DNA from: Polytrichum commune
Taxonomy: Eukaryota; Streptophyta; Polytrichopsida; Polytrichales; Polytrichaceae
Assembly (NCBI GenBank): GCA_950295325.1
Contig: OX485803.1
Coordinates: 11,842,001-11,906,000, forward strand
Direction of reading: 5' to 3'
DNA: 64,000 bases
Shown: positions 13,450 to 25,723 of the stretch, piece by piece
Layout: the number at the start of each line of letters is the position of its first letter
Position numbering within the stretch: the stretch's first letter is position 1
Translations under genes and position numbers: made by a program
Notes under the pieces: generated by a model
Databases searched by the model: none
What the model saw: only the letters and a program-made list of their open reading frames with translations
Told to the model about the DNA's origin: nothing

Positions 13450-13720
13450 GATGTTGCCTATTTTAGAGGTGGTCAAAGTTCATTGACCATATGATGAGTG
13501 TCTCATAAATGAGCTCGCATGTCATTTAAAAAAGCATGTTTGGTTTGGGGTGTTGTCCACATAACTAAAAATAGTTGATCCTTATAATGAGCAGTACCCA
13601 TGAGCAAGAAAGTTTTAGTAACCTTCTATTCATTCCGAACCATCGTTCTCCTTAAAACCAAAAAAAAATTGAATCGGATTTGCACCTATCTATTCTTAAA
13701 ACATAAACAAAAATCTTCAT
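13450..13720 (+). repeat. Dispersed ~700-bp repeat, partial copy
   Basis: Shares TTTTAGAGGTGGTCAAAG, GGGGTGTTGTCCACA and GATTTGCACCTATCTATTCT with 15590-15905 and, inverted, with 58600-58870. Confidence 0.6.
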
Positions 13721-14692
13721 GCCAAGTGGGGGCCGTAGAAGAAGACGTGACGTAGCTCCATAGTCATGTTTTTATCAATGTACAACATTCCTAGATTTGC
13801 ACTCAACATGAAGCTCTACATGTTACATTATAGAAGATCATGTCTACTTTATGATTGGTGTCCAGTTCAAACTCATGTACCTTATATACTTATAAAACAA
13901 CTAAATAGACTTCACCGAGTACCCCTCCCATATTCCACATGAGCTAAGAGATGCAACACTTTAGCAAACGTTCCATATAATAGAAGCTCCAACTTGGTTG
14001 ACATGACGTCCTCAAATGAAACGAATCCATAAACGCCAACAATGAGATGTTTGGTGGGTGCTTTTGCATGGAACACGCTCATGTTGACATTCACTTTTGG
14101 CAACATAAATCTCCTAAAAAATATCAAAAGCTCTTCATTCAAAGTGTACCACACCTACTTTAAAAAACACGGCCGACAACCACAAGAGTGTCCGTCACCA
14201 AATGGATGAGTCCCATTTTCAATTTCATCTTGACAACAACAACAACAACAACAAAGCATATAGGTGCATGTATCATTGACCTCGAATGGTCTCTCTAGGC
14301 TCCAAATACCAATGGACCTCAACTATACGCACTTCTAGTCAACACTTGCCGTTAGTAGTCAACTTCTTATTAGCATCTCTTTCTTCAACTTAGTTCTTGA
14401 GCCATACACAATTTGATTACGCCCCAATTTTCAATGCTTTGATACTTAGTTGATTACTTATGAAGGATCACATTATACGAGTCTAGCTTTTTGACTCGTT
14501 GTCAAGAATAAGGCTTTTGACTCTTTGAAGATGTGTTGGGCCAACATGTTGTTACCATGATATTTGACCCTATAGAATACCAAATGGTAACATATCTTAG
14601 ATTCATGGTCCACCCTACAACATCGTCTTATAAAAATGTCATTTGGATTCTAAGAACGCGTGTTGTTGGACAAACCTCGTGCTTCTTTTGAT

Positions 14693-15235
14693 TAAGGTGG
14701 CATGCCTTAGACGGATACCTTTTCTCTCCACACCAACTTCTCATAGGATATGAAACACTTAACTAGTGCAAGATGATTGGCACATCCAAACCATGTTTAT
14801 AGCCATTTCCCTCATAATTTTTAGAGCTCACACAAATATCTCAATCGTTTTCAAAGTGAACATTCTTGTGTTCATTACGTGGTCATATAGGTCTATGCCC
14901 AATGATGTTGACTATTGTAGTACCTTTACCACTTTGGCACTACTTGAACTATTTGTAGATAGCATTGAAATTTTTGAATTTTTGTTTTTACATATTAATA
15001 ATTAATATGAAAGAGACAATTCCTCCTTTAAATCCGGGATTTTGTGTCTTTAAATAAAATTATAATATTAGATCACCTTGTACATAGCCGAAGTGGTAAA
15101 GTGTTGAGACTATAATTTTTAGCATATTATGAGCACGTAGTCTAATCTCTTTCAAACACATGTCTTTGTGGTGATAGTTCTTAGATCCACACCCAACACA
15201 TACCACTCAAATATAGGTGTCTGAATTATTGTTGT
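14693..15235. mobile_element. 360-bp family copy with nested 178-bp MITE
   Basis: Begins TAAGGTGGCATGCC; body blocks are ACCAACTTCTCATAGGATAT, GTGAACATTCTTGTGTTCAT and CACTCAAATATAGGTGTC. At 14924-15101 a 178-bp insert has inverted ends CTTTACCACTTTGGC and GCCGAAGTGGTAAAG. The right end of the insert resembles a tRNA A box, but I take this as chance. Confidence 0.65.
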
Positions 15236-15239
15236 ATAC

Positions 15240-15910
15240 GATTTGGGCACATATACCTTCACCCTTTATTGCCAAAGGGTGCAATTCAATGAACTTGAAA
15301 TTTTCATACCACCCTCAATGTCCAGAGCAATTCCATCCACTATCACCAACACACTTTATGATCAACCACATGAATGTGCAAACCGACTTCTTTATGACAT
15401 TTTGCAAAGAATTTTTTCTTTATACCAACAAAATTTGAGAAAATCTAACGGTTGTAGAGTTGAAGTTCTCAAGTTGGGGCAACTAGTAGAAATCATGTTT
15501 TTTTATAATAAAATAAAATAAAATAAGTTGACATGATGGTGGACGAGGACCCTCAAATGTTTTTTTTATTAATATGTAATACGTTTTTGGAGTACACTTA
15601 TTTAAGATTTTGATTCTTTAGAATTGGAGTTCATATGCCTATACTAGAGGTGACCAAAGTCATTGACCGGATGATAACTGTCTACCAATTTTGAAACATC
15701 TTAAATGCGTTGGGACGTTGCCCACACTGCTAACGATGATTGATCTTGCAACATGCAACACTTTCAGACATAAAATTTTGCTTCCTCCATCAAGTTGCAG
15801 CGACCTTCTACAAGCTTCAAAAAAAAAACTTCAAAGCATTGTTCTCCTTCAAATGAAAATGAAATCAACTGAGATTTGCACCTATCTATTCTTGAAACAA
15901 TATTTATGTC
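15240..15910 (+). repeat. Dispersed ~700-bp repeat, long copy
   Basis: Collinear with the reverse complement of 58600-59250: GAACTTGAAATTTTCATACC, TTATGATCAACC, GTAGAGTTGAAGTTC, AGTTGGGGCAACTAGT, then TAGAGGTGACCAAAGT and GCACCTATCTATTCTTGAA. The 92-codon frame inside is therefore repeat sequence. Confidence 0.7.
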
Positions 15911-16352
15911 ACCCTTAAGACTATGAACAAAGCGGAGTTTCAATGATAAAACATATCACATTCCATTTCTACGCAGTTCGTAATACTAATTATAAATATC
16001 ACGATCTAGTGGGAGAGGTCAATGCCAAAGCTTAATGCTTGATTGCACACATGCACTACATAGACTTGCACATACACTATTTGGTACTACAAAGGGATAC
16101 AAGACATCTCCAAAGTGCAATACTAAATAATATGTTGGTCTCCGCATGGCCTACTCTAATAAGCTCGCCATGCGGAATCATTGCCAAGTCACATTTAAAG
16201 CGTATCATGGGAAGTTTGACTAACAATTGTTCTACAATGATATATGGAATTAGGTTGCCTTTGCAAATAAGTTGCTTCTTTACATTGGGTCACAAATCAC
16301 AAAAAAATTGTAACCTTGTTTACTCATCCATACAGGAATCACAATATAAAAT

Positions 16353-16415
<63 letters not shown>

Positions 16416-19080
16416 ACACATATTTTGTTATTGTGGTAGTGAACATTCAAATTAGTGTGGAATGTTTATTTTATTGGCACAAATTGAAAAATCCATTGCA
16501 AGAAAGGAACTAAAATACAACCACCTTTGGAGAATCAATGCAAACTGAGGGGAAATCAAGAAATAATACTCCGGGTCACAATAAGACCTTTGACCCCTCC
16601 GAATTGAGTCGAATTCATTAAGAACGTCCTAGTAGGCCACGTTGGGGGCCTTTTCCATAATCAATCCTATCATAATCTTGCAGGAAGTCCCAAGTGACTT
16701 GGCGTGCTCAATGGGCCATTGCATATCATTAAACACCAGATCATTTCGTTGGCAAATTAGTGTGGAACGTCGACATATTAGTGTGGGGCAACTCAATTGC
16801 ATGTATACATTTGGAAATAAGGGCTCACCTGGCAAGGTAGAGTAGAGTCCTACTTATTCTCTGCCACATAAGAGGCTTGTTTTGTTGGCAATCTAACCTT
16901 AGGTAATAGGCTTATAGGGACATTGGCAGGTGAACTAAATTGCCATGGAATGTCGGGAGTTGGGAAGTGTGCACTCCCAAATCCGCAACATTTACAACAT
17001 GAATAACTGATGGTGATTCTAGGTTTAGTTTTTTTTAAAAGTTGTTCACTAATTAGGGCTGTTTTACACATGTGACCAATTAAGGGCAATGGTCCGCAAA
17101 CCATGATAAAGAGAAATCCTAAATCATTTGTTGAAAGCCATGGTGTAAGACGGACTTGGGATGAGTTTCTGTGTAAGCCGTTCGTGCATTAGATTCTAGC
17201 GGGAATAAGCACAAACTCGTTCAAATGTAGAGTAGAGGCACCCATAACCGTTATGCGTCAAATTTGAAAAAGTGTAAGGTAGTGCAATTTTTTGATGTGT
17301 AGGAAGATAGTGTGGAGGAGGTATTTTCTTTTACCAATGTCTACAATATGTCATATGCGCTCATTTGAACCGCTTATTCCTCCTCACTCTAGCACTCAAA
17401 ACTAGGACATATGTCATGTCACTATTGATTCCGGCCTGATCAAAATCAATCATGACTTGATTGACATTCAATCCCAACCTAATTGAAATTCCAATACCCT
17501 ATAGATTGCCGACGGGGTCATGCTCGGGAATAGATGCCTCTACTATAGATGGAATATGGTGGGGTAGGGTTCGTATGTGCCAACTAACTACTCTCATCTT
17601 CTCAAATCCGGGCCCACCTACTAACCTCCTCCTCCAGGTTACCGAGCATGGACCTCCTCCTTCAATCCTTCGGTGACCGACACTTATAGGTTAAAAAAAA
17701 AATGCTTTAGTGTCCACATAGAAGTCTAGTGGCCCATGTCCACAACCCTCCACATTATAGTAAACCACCATAATGTGATCGGTTGGTTGCTTGTGCTTAT
17801 TTACATGAGAACACCTCCAACCCACTATTATCTAGAATTTAGCGGCTAAGCAACCTACATGGGAACTCACCCTTAGACTGGGACATAGTTTCTTCAATTG
17901 AAAAATGAATAAATAAATTTTTTTAATATGTTGATTAAAATATACTTTCATAAATGGATTTTTTAAACATGATCACCTAATTCTTGCTAAGGCAACTTAT
18001 TCATGTAACCTCACCACAAATCTAGGTGATCATCAAAGATTATTTGATTTTGGACATGTAAGATTCCATGTCACTCTCTCATATATTGTCTGACATACTC
18101 ACCATGGTCACTCTTATTTTTTATGACCTTGTGTAAGAGGAAATGGGACCGCCACTCATTCTTAACTAGTGAGAGATTCTAAAAAAACAATATTCACAAG
18201 AATTAGTCATTAGTGTAAACAAGCCCTTACTATCGTGTGTAAGTTTATGTATGTCACATTAGTTTATACCTATTTTGTGATCGTTAAGGGTGTTGCATGA
18301 GTGCTTTACAAAACTCCTTAATTTTCAAGCGCTCCTTACATCCTTAATAGACCTCAAGATCATGCATTAAGGTGGTTCACGTTATTAGTTATGTTCTATA
18401 GACATCGATCCCTTCTAGGGTTGGTTCATTTACCAATTGTATTCTTTAAATCATACCAACATAGAAACAAATAGAAGAAGAAGTAGGCTCTCACATATGA
18501 CGCAGAGTCGAACACATATGCTATGAATATGTTATTACCAATGCAGTTGGATGAAGGGGCTTCAATGTAAAAAAAAATCCACTAAAAAAGATTGAGGGCC
18601 AATTTCGAATTCCACTTGAACCCACTCAAAATTCATCAAGGATTTCTAATGTCACGGAACCAACTCATCCAAAGACATAAAACTAGGGAATTGTTAAATC
18701 GATCATGTAGTTTGTTAAACCTACCACAAAGACATGTTGTATGGTCACACGACTTGTCAAATTTTGATTGTTCATCACACACATGAAGAGGAGTAATACA
18801 TGTTAGATTTAATAAACTTGGCCAACTTGGATGGCAAGTCAAAGCCTAGTCGACACCTTACACATTGATTGTGGTCATTTTAACTAGTGTGTGGTTGATT
18901 AAACAACCCCCTAACTAAAATAATAGGCTATATAATAGTTTGTGACTGTGTTTTCACCTTTAGAATAGATGACTTCCATATACCACCAAGCTCTAGCTAA
19001 TTCGATGTCACATGCAACTATATTGTCACTTCCCCTCTCTTCTTCTTCCAACAACCCTTTATAATAAGCTACATTCTATA
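15911..19080. other. No gene seen
   Basis: Apart from the (CA)n/poly-A tract no supported feature; AT-rich with short frames only. Confidence 0.5.
16356..16416. repeat. (CA)n followed by poly-A
   Basis: About 19 CA units to 16393, then 23 A. Such a compound tract can mark a retroposon tail, but no TSD was found. It lies inside a 138-codon frame (16039-16455) with no recognisable domain. Confidence 0.9.
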
Positions 19081-19154
19081 CTCCCTTCGTCCCAAAACGA
19101 TTGTCCTAACATAAAACTTCGGGGGGTAGGACAATCATTTTGGGATGGAGGGAG
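19081..19154. mobile_element. Stowaway-type MITE, 74 bp
   Basis: CTCCCTTCGTCCCAAAA at the left pairs with TTTTGGGATGGAGGGAG at the right, and TA flanks both sides. This is the classic Stowaway (Tc1/mariner-derived) terminal sequence CTCCCTCCGT. At 74 bp it is nearly all stem. Confidence 0.88.
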
Positions 19155-20039
19155 TATCATTTGAGCCTCATTTGACCCTGCATATGGCATCAAGACATGG
19201 AATCTAGACATGGAAACTACAAATGAACAAGTTGCCCACTGGTACACCCTAGTGCCCCTAATATCACGCTTATGACAACTAAAGTGCATGTGATATTAAG
19301 AAAGTATGTAGTGTTAGCATGGATGCATGATAATAAAGAATTAGTGTAGCATATGACATTCCGGAATATCACAAACTCAACATTACAATTACGACACTAA
19401 TGACAAAACGACATCATGATGCGTGCAAGTGTGTGGTTTGGATTCTTTGATGGATTACTTTAGTATTAAAAACCTATGATATATGAGAGGGAAATGTGAC
19501 AACAAGGAGGGAGATTTAAATTGAGAACATTTGCTCCCTAGGGTTCGGGATATAGAGAGGGAGCAACATTAAGAAGGGTGATATTACAAAGGTTAGGGTG
19601 TAGTCGAGTGGCTTATAGGTACAAATATAGTTTGGTTATCATATTTGTAGAACTTTAGGACAAGTGGCAAGTTTCAAGACCGTTCCTTTTTGTCCCTCCT
19701 TGATTTCCACACCACATTGAAGTTTGGTGTGGAGTGGAGGATCAAAGGTTCAAACTTCAAACACAAAGGTCAACTCTTAATTCTAATACATAGTATATTG
19801 AATGAGGATCAATTCCCATAACATTACGGAGATGTGTTAAGTTACCATGATTTTAGATTTAGTATGAAGCAGTGTGATTTCAACACTTGGAATCTTTATT
19901 CTCGATTCTATTATTGGACCGATGAACACAACACATGAGTTGAGTAATGTTATGCCCAAAATCTAACTTGAATCTCTGTATTGGAATGATAATTGTTTCA
20001 AAAAACATGAAGCCAAAAAGCTTCGGGGATTTGAATTGA

Positions 20040-20266
20040 CTTATATCAAGGTGGAGTAAACACAATGTTAATCTCCTAGAGTAACAAAGTGCAGTGGCCT
20101 TTGTGAGACCTTGTGTGAGACAATGGTTATAACCCCTAAAAGTTGAGAAGACATTTTTCTCCGAGCAATCACCTCTGCATAACAATACCAACGTAATGTT
20201 TACAATACAATCTAATGATTTGGGACATGTGAAAAGTTGATTTATTATTATTATTTGGGTAAACAA
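20040..20266 (-). pseudogene. Probable LINE 3' fragment
   Basis: The minus strand reads LTKATALCYSRRL, close to LTEATTLYHSRKL at the end of the 60.7-kb LINE. The DNA also agrees (CTAGAGTRA.A.AGTG.RGTRGCCT..GTGAGA). The rest of this 128-codon frame is not recognisable. Confidence 0.4.
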
Positions 20267-20421
20267 CTACAACTAGATCCATCATTAGAGGTATGTTTCA
20301 TTTTAAATAAGTTGTTGAATTGAGATACAATGTCTTAAGTGATTTTGGGTAAATTTTGCTTTGGCCTTAGGGGGTTCATATCAACATGGTGATCCAGTTG
20401 GTAAAGGACATGAAGCAACTA

Positions 20422-20823
20422 GCTACACTAAATATTATATTTAGTGTCATATGACATCTTATGTCATTGTAGTAACTTTTTAGTGACACTTTCTATAAAT
20501 AAGTTTATGAATATTGTCAATCCAACATACTTTCAGTTCATCCAAATGCCAATTATTGAGTCAAGGTTTTGGTATACTTTGCATCCTAACAAATATGTGA
20601 TGATATATTGTAATGGATGATTGAAATTTAGATGAAAAATCACTTAGTAAGTGACAGTAATTGCAACAGTGTAAATCTATAATCCCAATTTTGTTTTTAC
20701 AAGGAATGACAAATAATGTTAGATTAACATTTAGTGTTGCTGACACTACACCAGGGTTTCCAATTAGTATTGAGCAAGACAATTAGAATCGGTGACAATG
20801 AATACAATTACTTAGTGTAGTGC
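20422..20823. mobile_element. TAGTGTCAC-family MITE, ~402 bp
   Basis: Left GCTACACTAAATATTATATT and right TTACTTAGTGTAGTGC are inverted ends; TTTAGTGTCAT and its diverged partner lie just inside. Related to 20927-21136, 27603-27817 and 54005-54476. Confidence 0.5.
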
Positions 20824-20926
20824 TTCATTACGGAACACTAATCTATCCAATTCATGGCCTCCCACTAGCTAACTAACATACAACTTTACAAAAATGTTTT
20901 CCTTTATTCACATTTGTAGTTTACAT

Positions 20927-21136
20927 CACTACACAGTTTGTGATATTCGGTGTCACTTACTATTTGGAATTACAATAGATTTCATTTCCTACCAATGAAG
21001 GTCAAATAGGTTGTTTTGGACCTTGTAGAACACAAGTGACTTTACTTAGTAAACATTCACATTCTCAATTAAAAAAGTATAGCTCTACATAACTTTGAAA
21101 AGTAAGTGACAATGACTACCATAATGATGTAGTGTG
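20927..21136. mobile_element. TAGTGTCAC-family MITE, 210 bp
   Basis: Ends CACTACAC and GTAGTGTG are perfect inverted repeats; inside them GTGTCACTTACTATTTGG pairs with AAAAGTAAGTGACAATGAC. The CACTA-type tip is suggestive, but no 3-bp TSD is seen. Confidence 0.55.
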
Positions 21137-22077
21137 AGGGATAAATGATTCGGTTTAGTGAAAACATTCATATGCTCACCATTCAAAGATTGTCAATTGT
21201 TGTTGTGGATTACCATATTGACAAGGGTGAAGGTTGTGTTGTTCAAGAATATTTATTATTTTGTGTAGTTTATAGCACTACACAACTCTGAATAGTAACA
21301 CACACTAATTGGGATAATCAATGTACTTATGTATGAGCGATAATTAAGCTTATTAATATAAGTTTGAACCTTTGAGCATATTTAAGGAACTCTGAGCCAC
21401 TCGCATGCCAGGTGGAAGCCAAGTGGTGAGCTTGTACTTCACGGGGGAAAGTTGTGGGCCTTGGGTTGTGTGGTGGGTATTTTGTGGGTGTTTGTGAAGT
21501 TAATTCTAGGTACAATTAGGGAGAGAGGGAACTATCATATATGAGTGTACCTCTCATTCATCCAACATAAAAGCCCCGGAATAGCATGTAACCTAGAGGG
21601 GTTTTTAATTAAGTTGATTTGACAAAGGAATTTGTTTTAAAGGTCATGAATTAGTGTACTTGAGGTCATCTGATATAAATTGGAAACAAAATTTTAGGGG
21701 GTCAAGTTCTAATGTTGGATGGATGAGAGGTATGCTCACATAAGATAACTCCCTCTCTCCCACGATTGGGAGGGTTTGTGGTAGGGACTCATTGCATATG
21801 AGTGTGTCACTCATGCATCCAACATAAATGTTATGTTTTGTGGGACTAGGTATTTGGTGAGCACTCATGATGTGTATTGTAAAGTTTTTGACAAACAACT
21901 ATAATTTATCAAAGTTCTTTTAATCATAGCCTCCTTCTTTGGAAAAAGACCATCATCTAGTTGCTTAGTAATGTCATGGGGTTGAACACTCAAAGAGATA
22001 TATATCGATTGCTCGGTATAGAGGTATTCTACATGCCATCTTATTAGTAGTGTTGAACCTCTTGTGAACATCAATAT

Positions 22078-22096
22078 ATATATATATATATATTTA
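22078..22096. repeat. (TA)n microsatellites
   Basis: A short TA tract here borders the fold-back element at 22128; another lies at about 28545-28563. Both are simple-sequence only. Confidence 0.8.
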
Positions 22097-22127
22097 TTTA
22101 TATATTTGACAAAAGAACCTTCATCAA

Positions 22128-22305
22128 CATAACTTATTAGGCAGTGTGCAGTTGTTCATGTAGGCCCTTAAAATATAACCATGGGATGCCCCAACCTATT
22201 GTAAGGAGACCTAAATTAAGGTTGAGAGTGTACTTGGTTGGGGCATCCCATGCTTGTATTCTTGGAGCCCACATGAATGAATGCACAATGCTTAATAATG
22301 TTGTG
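22128..22305. mobile_element. CATAAC fold-back MITE, 178 bp
   Basis: Nearly complete inverted repeat: CATAACTTATTAGGCAGTGT at left and ATGCTTAATAATGTTGTG at right, with GGGATGCCCCAACC paired to GGTTGGGGCATCCC inside. Confidence 0.75.
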
Positions 22306-23322
22306 AAACTGGGAAACTGAAGCATTAGTATTGAATAGAACTTGAAGTGACAAGTTCAATGGTGCACCTATAAACACCTAAACTTCAAGTGTCAATGTTG
22401 AGAGGTCCATTTTGGGCCTCAAGGTGTGGTATGTGGGGATTCAAATTACTCCTTGATATTTTCAGCTAAAAGTGTCTAAAGTGGCCATATCTAGAATTAG
22501 CATACTCATCATATGCATGTGACTATTCCAATCAAGACACACATACACACACAAAGAATTATGTACGTATGTATGTTGTATGAAGTATAAAGGAGATTTG
22601 AGCTCATATCAATGATTTAAAGGATGATCACACGTTGTACAACAAACACTAACACAAAGGGGTGCTAAATTGAGTACCATTATTTAAAAAAGGAGTAGTC
22701 TCATTATATGTCCCACGTGTTCACTCTATACGAGCTCTATAAACTACAGGTTCCATGATCAAAACCAATACCTCACAACACACAAGGCTTTACACAAAAA
22801 CAATTGCAGCTAAGATTCTATTTGATAAGAGACCATGAGGTATTGATAGTTGATTCCCTTGTATAGGCAGAATGCTTTAAGGTGGGAAGGGAGGAGAACT
22901 CCTCTAAAACAATGACAATGAAAACAACTGAAAACCCATTTTGTTAAAAAAATTCCATGTAAACTGACAATGAAGGTTTGCAAAGGTCTACATTGATCAT
23001 GTGTGAACACGCTCATTAGACTCAAATTCATATCGCATATAACTAATCAATGTTGTCGTATACGACGTTGTATCGAACATGGGATTCAATATCATATGTG
23101 AAATAACATTGCGATTTCGATACTTATCGGACATTCGTACACATTGTCACGTGTCCCATTATAACCACACCCTCGGTCCTTTGAAGGCTTAAGAATAATA
23201 ACCTTTGTCCCCAATACGGCACAATGAGCGGCCGCTATCGAGATCCCCTATCGACATTGGGTGGGCCTAGCCCGAGACATTTTCTCCATGTGCTCGATAG
23301 ACAGTGGGTGTATCGAGAGCAA

Positions 23323-24799
23323 GTTATGTGTGCAATGATGCACCAACTAACCTACGTTTTTGGGATGTAGTGTGATATCTGACTTACGGTTCCCAAGAAT
23401 CATTGCCTTTGCCCTTCTCGCTTTGTTTTTTCCCCTTGCCCGTAAGTTGGTCTCTAAATGGATGCATGTGGATGAAACCAAGTTAATTTTGAATAAATAG
23501 AGATTTATTTTAAAAAATAGGAACTTACTAGAGCTATTTGGAACCTAAGTTAACTCCCACTCTGATAGGTTGTAATGAACCTCCAGTTTTGGTGAAGGCT
23601 TGGAGAATGGAGTGTGGAGTTGTTGATGATGCGAAATAAGCCTATCGTTGGAGGAATGAAGTTATGTGTGCAATGATGCACCAACTAACATACGTTTTTG
23701 GGATGTAGTGTGATATATATGAGTTATTATTCCCAAGAATCATTGGCTTTGCCCTTCTCGGTTCGTTTTTTCCCCTTGCCCGTAGTGTGTCCCTAAATGG
23801 ATGCATGTGGATGAATGTAGAAATAGATAACTAATGTGGATGAAACCAAGTTCACTTTGAATAAATAGAGATTTATTTAAAAAAATAGGCACTTACTAGA
23901 GCTATTTGGAACCTAAGTTAACTCCCACTATGATAGGTTGTAATGAACCTCCGGCTTTGGTGAAGGCTTGGAGAATGGAGTGTGGAGTTGTTGATGATGC
24001 TAAATAAGCCTATCGTTGGAGGAATGAAGTTATGTGTGCAATGATGCACCAACTAACATATGTTTTTGGGATGTAGTGTGATATATGAGTTATTGTTCCC
24101 AAGAATCATTGGCTTTGCCCTTCTTGGTTTGTTTTTTCCCCTTGCCCGTAAGTTTGTCCCTAAATGGATGTATGTGGATGAATGTAGAAATAGATAACTA
24201 ATGTGGATGACACTAAGTTAACTTTGAATAATTAGAAATTCGATTAAGAAACTAGGTATTTACTAGAGCTATTTAGAACCTAAGTTAACTCCCACTTTGA
24301 TAGGTTATAACGAACCTCTGGCTTCGGTGAAGGCTTGGAGAATGGATTGCGGAGCTGCTATGATGATGCTAAACAAACCTATCGTTCAAGGGATAAAGTT
24401 ATGTGTGCAATGATGCACCAACTAACATACGTTTTTGGGTTGTAGTGTGATGTAGAGTTACTATTCCCAAGAATCATTGGCTTTGCCCTATAGCAGAGCT
24501 CTCGCTTTGATTTTTCCATTTCCCATAAGTTTGTCCCTAAATGAATGTATGTGGATGAATGTAGAAATACATAATTTATGTGGATGGATGTAGAAATAGA
24601 TAAACAATGTGGACGAGACTAAGTTAACTTTGAATAATTATAAATTCATTTAAGAAACCATGCACTTACTAGAGCTATTTAGAACCTAAGTTAACTCCCG
24701 CTTTGATAGGTTGTAATGAACCTCCAGCTTCGGTGAAGGCTTGGAGAATGGATTGTGGAGTTGCTAATGATGCTAAGTAAACCTATTGTACGAGGAATG
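23323..24799 (+). repeat. Four-unit tandem repeat, ~338-400 bp unit
   Basis: Units start at 23323, 23661, 24029 and 24398 with GTTATGTGTGCAATGATGCA, then ACGTTTTTGGGATGTAGTGT, CCAAGAATCATTGSCTTTGC, CACTTACTAGAGCTATTT and GAATGGAGTGTGGAGTTG. Unit 1 lacks an ATGTAGAAATAGATAACTA block that units 2-4 have; unit 4 has it twice. No coding potential. Confidence 0.9.
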
Positions 24800-24953
24800 A
24801 TGAAATGGATAGGAATGTAAGCAAGATGAGATGGCATGGAGGGAGCTATAGTCATGGAGAGATCTATAACAACTTTTACCCAAACATTGATTTATCCAAT
24901 GGGCAAAGCCTTACATGCGTGGCACCTTGTTTTGTGTCACAAGTTATGGCTTG

Positions 24954-25200
24954 GTATCCTATAACCTATTGAGGGGTAATAGTAAAATATGATCCTCTTT
25001 AGGTTGGTTGTTGATTTATCCCATTTGTATGTTTTGCCAAACTATTCAAGGTCTTTGACATTTTAGGAGTTAATTTGGCTGAAAATAATAGCTCCTGGCC
25101 TTTACAATAGTATGCGTCATTTTCATCCTCCCCTCCCATGGTCCCACCCCGATGGGTGTTGTGAGCATTCACCCATTCAAATCCATTCAAGTTTGGAAAC
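24954..25200. repeat. Short sequence sharing both flanks of the LINE
   Basis: The left end (ACCTATTGAGGGGTAATAGT, then GGTTGGTTGTTGATT) matches 60597-60650. The right end (TTTACAATAGTA, TCCTCCCCT, GTGAGCATTCACC) matches 62525-62605. The 2 kb between these in the LINE copy is absent here. The simplest reading is an internally deleted derivative of the same element, or an empty locus of the carrier repeat. Confidence 0.5.
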
Positions 25201-25723
25201 CAATGAAGTTCACAACATTTTTAATGATATAGCAATATGTAGTGCTTTTGGACATAATGAAATTATATACATGCACTTCTTTCTATGGACGCTCTAATAG
25301 AAATGGGGTATAATAGTCTTGAATGTGGATCACATCTCTTGTTGTAGACATGGTTTAGTTGCATGAACATTGTGCTATTTGTGAAAATTATGCATCTAGA
25401 ATGATTTTTTGATTGCTCCAAATGAAAAGTAATCTTCCTCAACATCTTGCAAATGTTGTGGAACCTCAAATTTAGTTTTAAAAAACAAAATCAAAGAATT
25501 CAATCAAAACTAACTTGCCATAACCCATGAAAAACAAGTACATTTTGACACTTTGGGCTTCATGGGCATTTTAAGGGTTGATACATGTGAACATGACCTT
25601 GTTCTTGAGGATGAAATAAGTAGCATATGACTTTCAATATTTGGGTGGGACCATAGATGAAGGTTAGACCTAGAGGGATGTATTTTATAAAAAATTAAAC
25701 TCAAATAAAACTCAAATAAGCCC

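Noticed and set aside
15081-15145. tRNA-like A box (TAGCCGAAGTGG) with a B-box-like string 50 bp later
   Set aside because: The A-box string is the right TIR of a 178-bp MITE insert, and other copies of the host repeat lack it; no cloverleaf could be drawn.
16039-16455. 138-codon frame on +
   Set aside because: The last quarter is the (CA)n/poly-A tract and the rest has no recognisable domain or splice context.
23323-24799. Tandem array considered as a CRISPR-like array
   Set aside because: Units are ~370 bp and similar throughout, with no short repeat/unique spacer pattern; the context is a plant nuclear genome.
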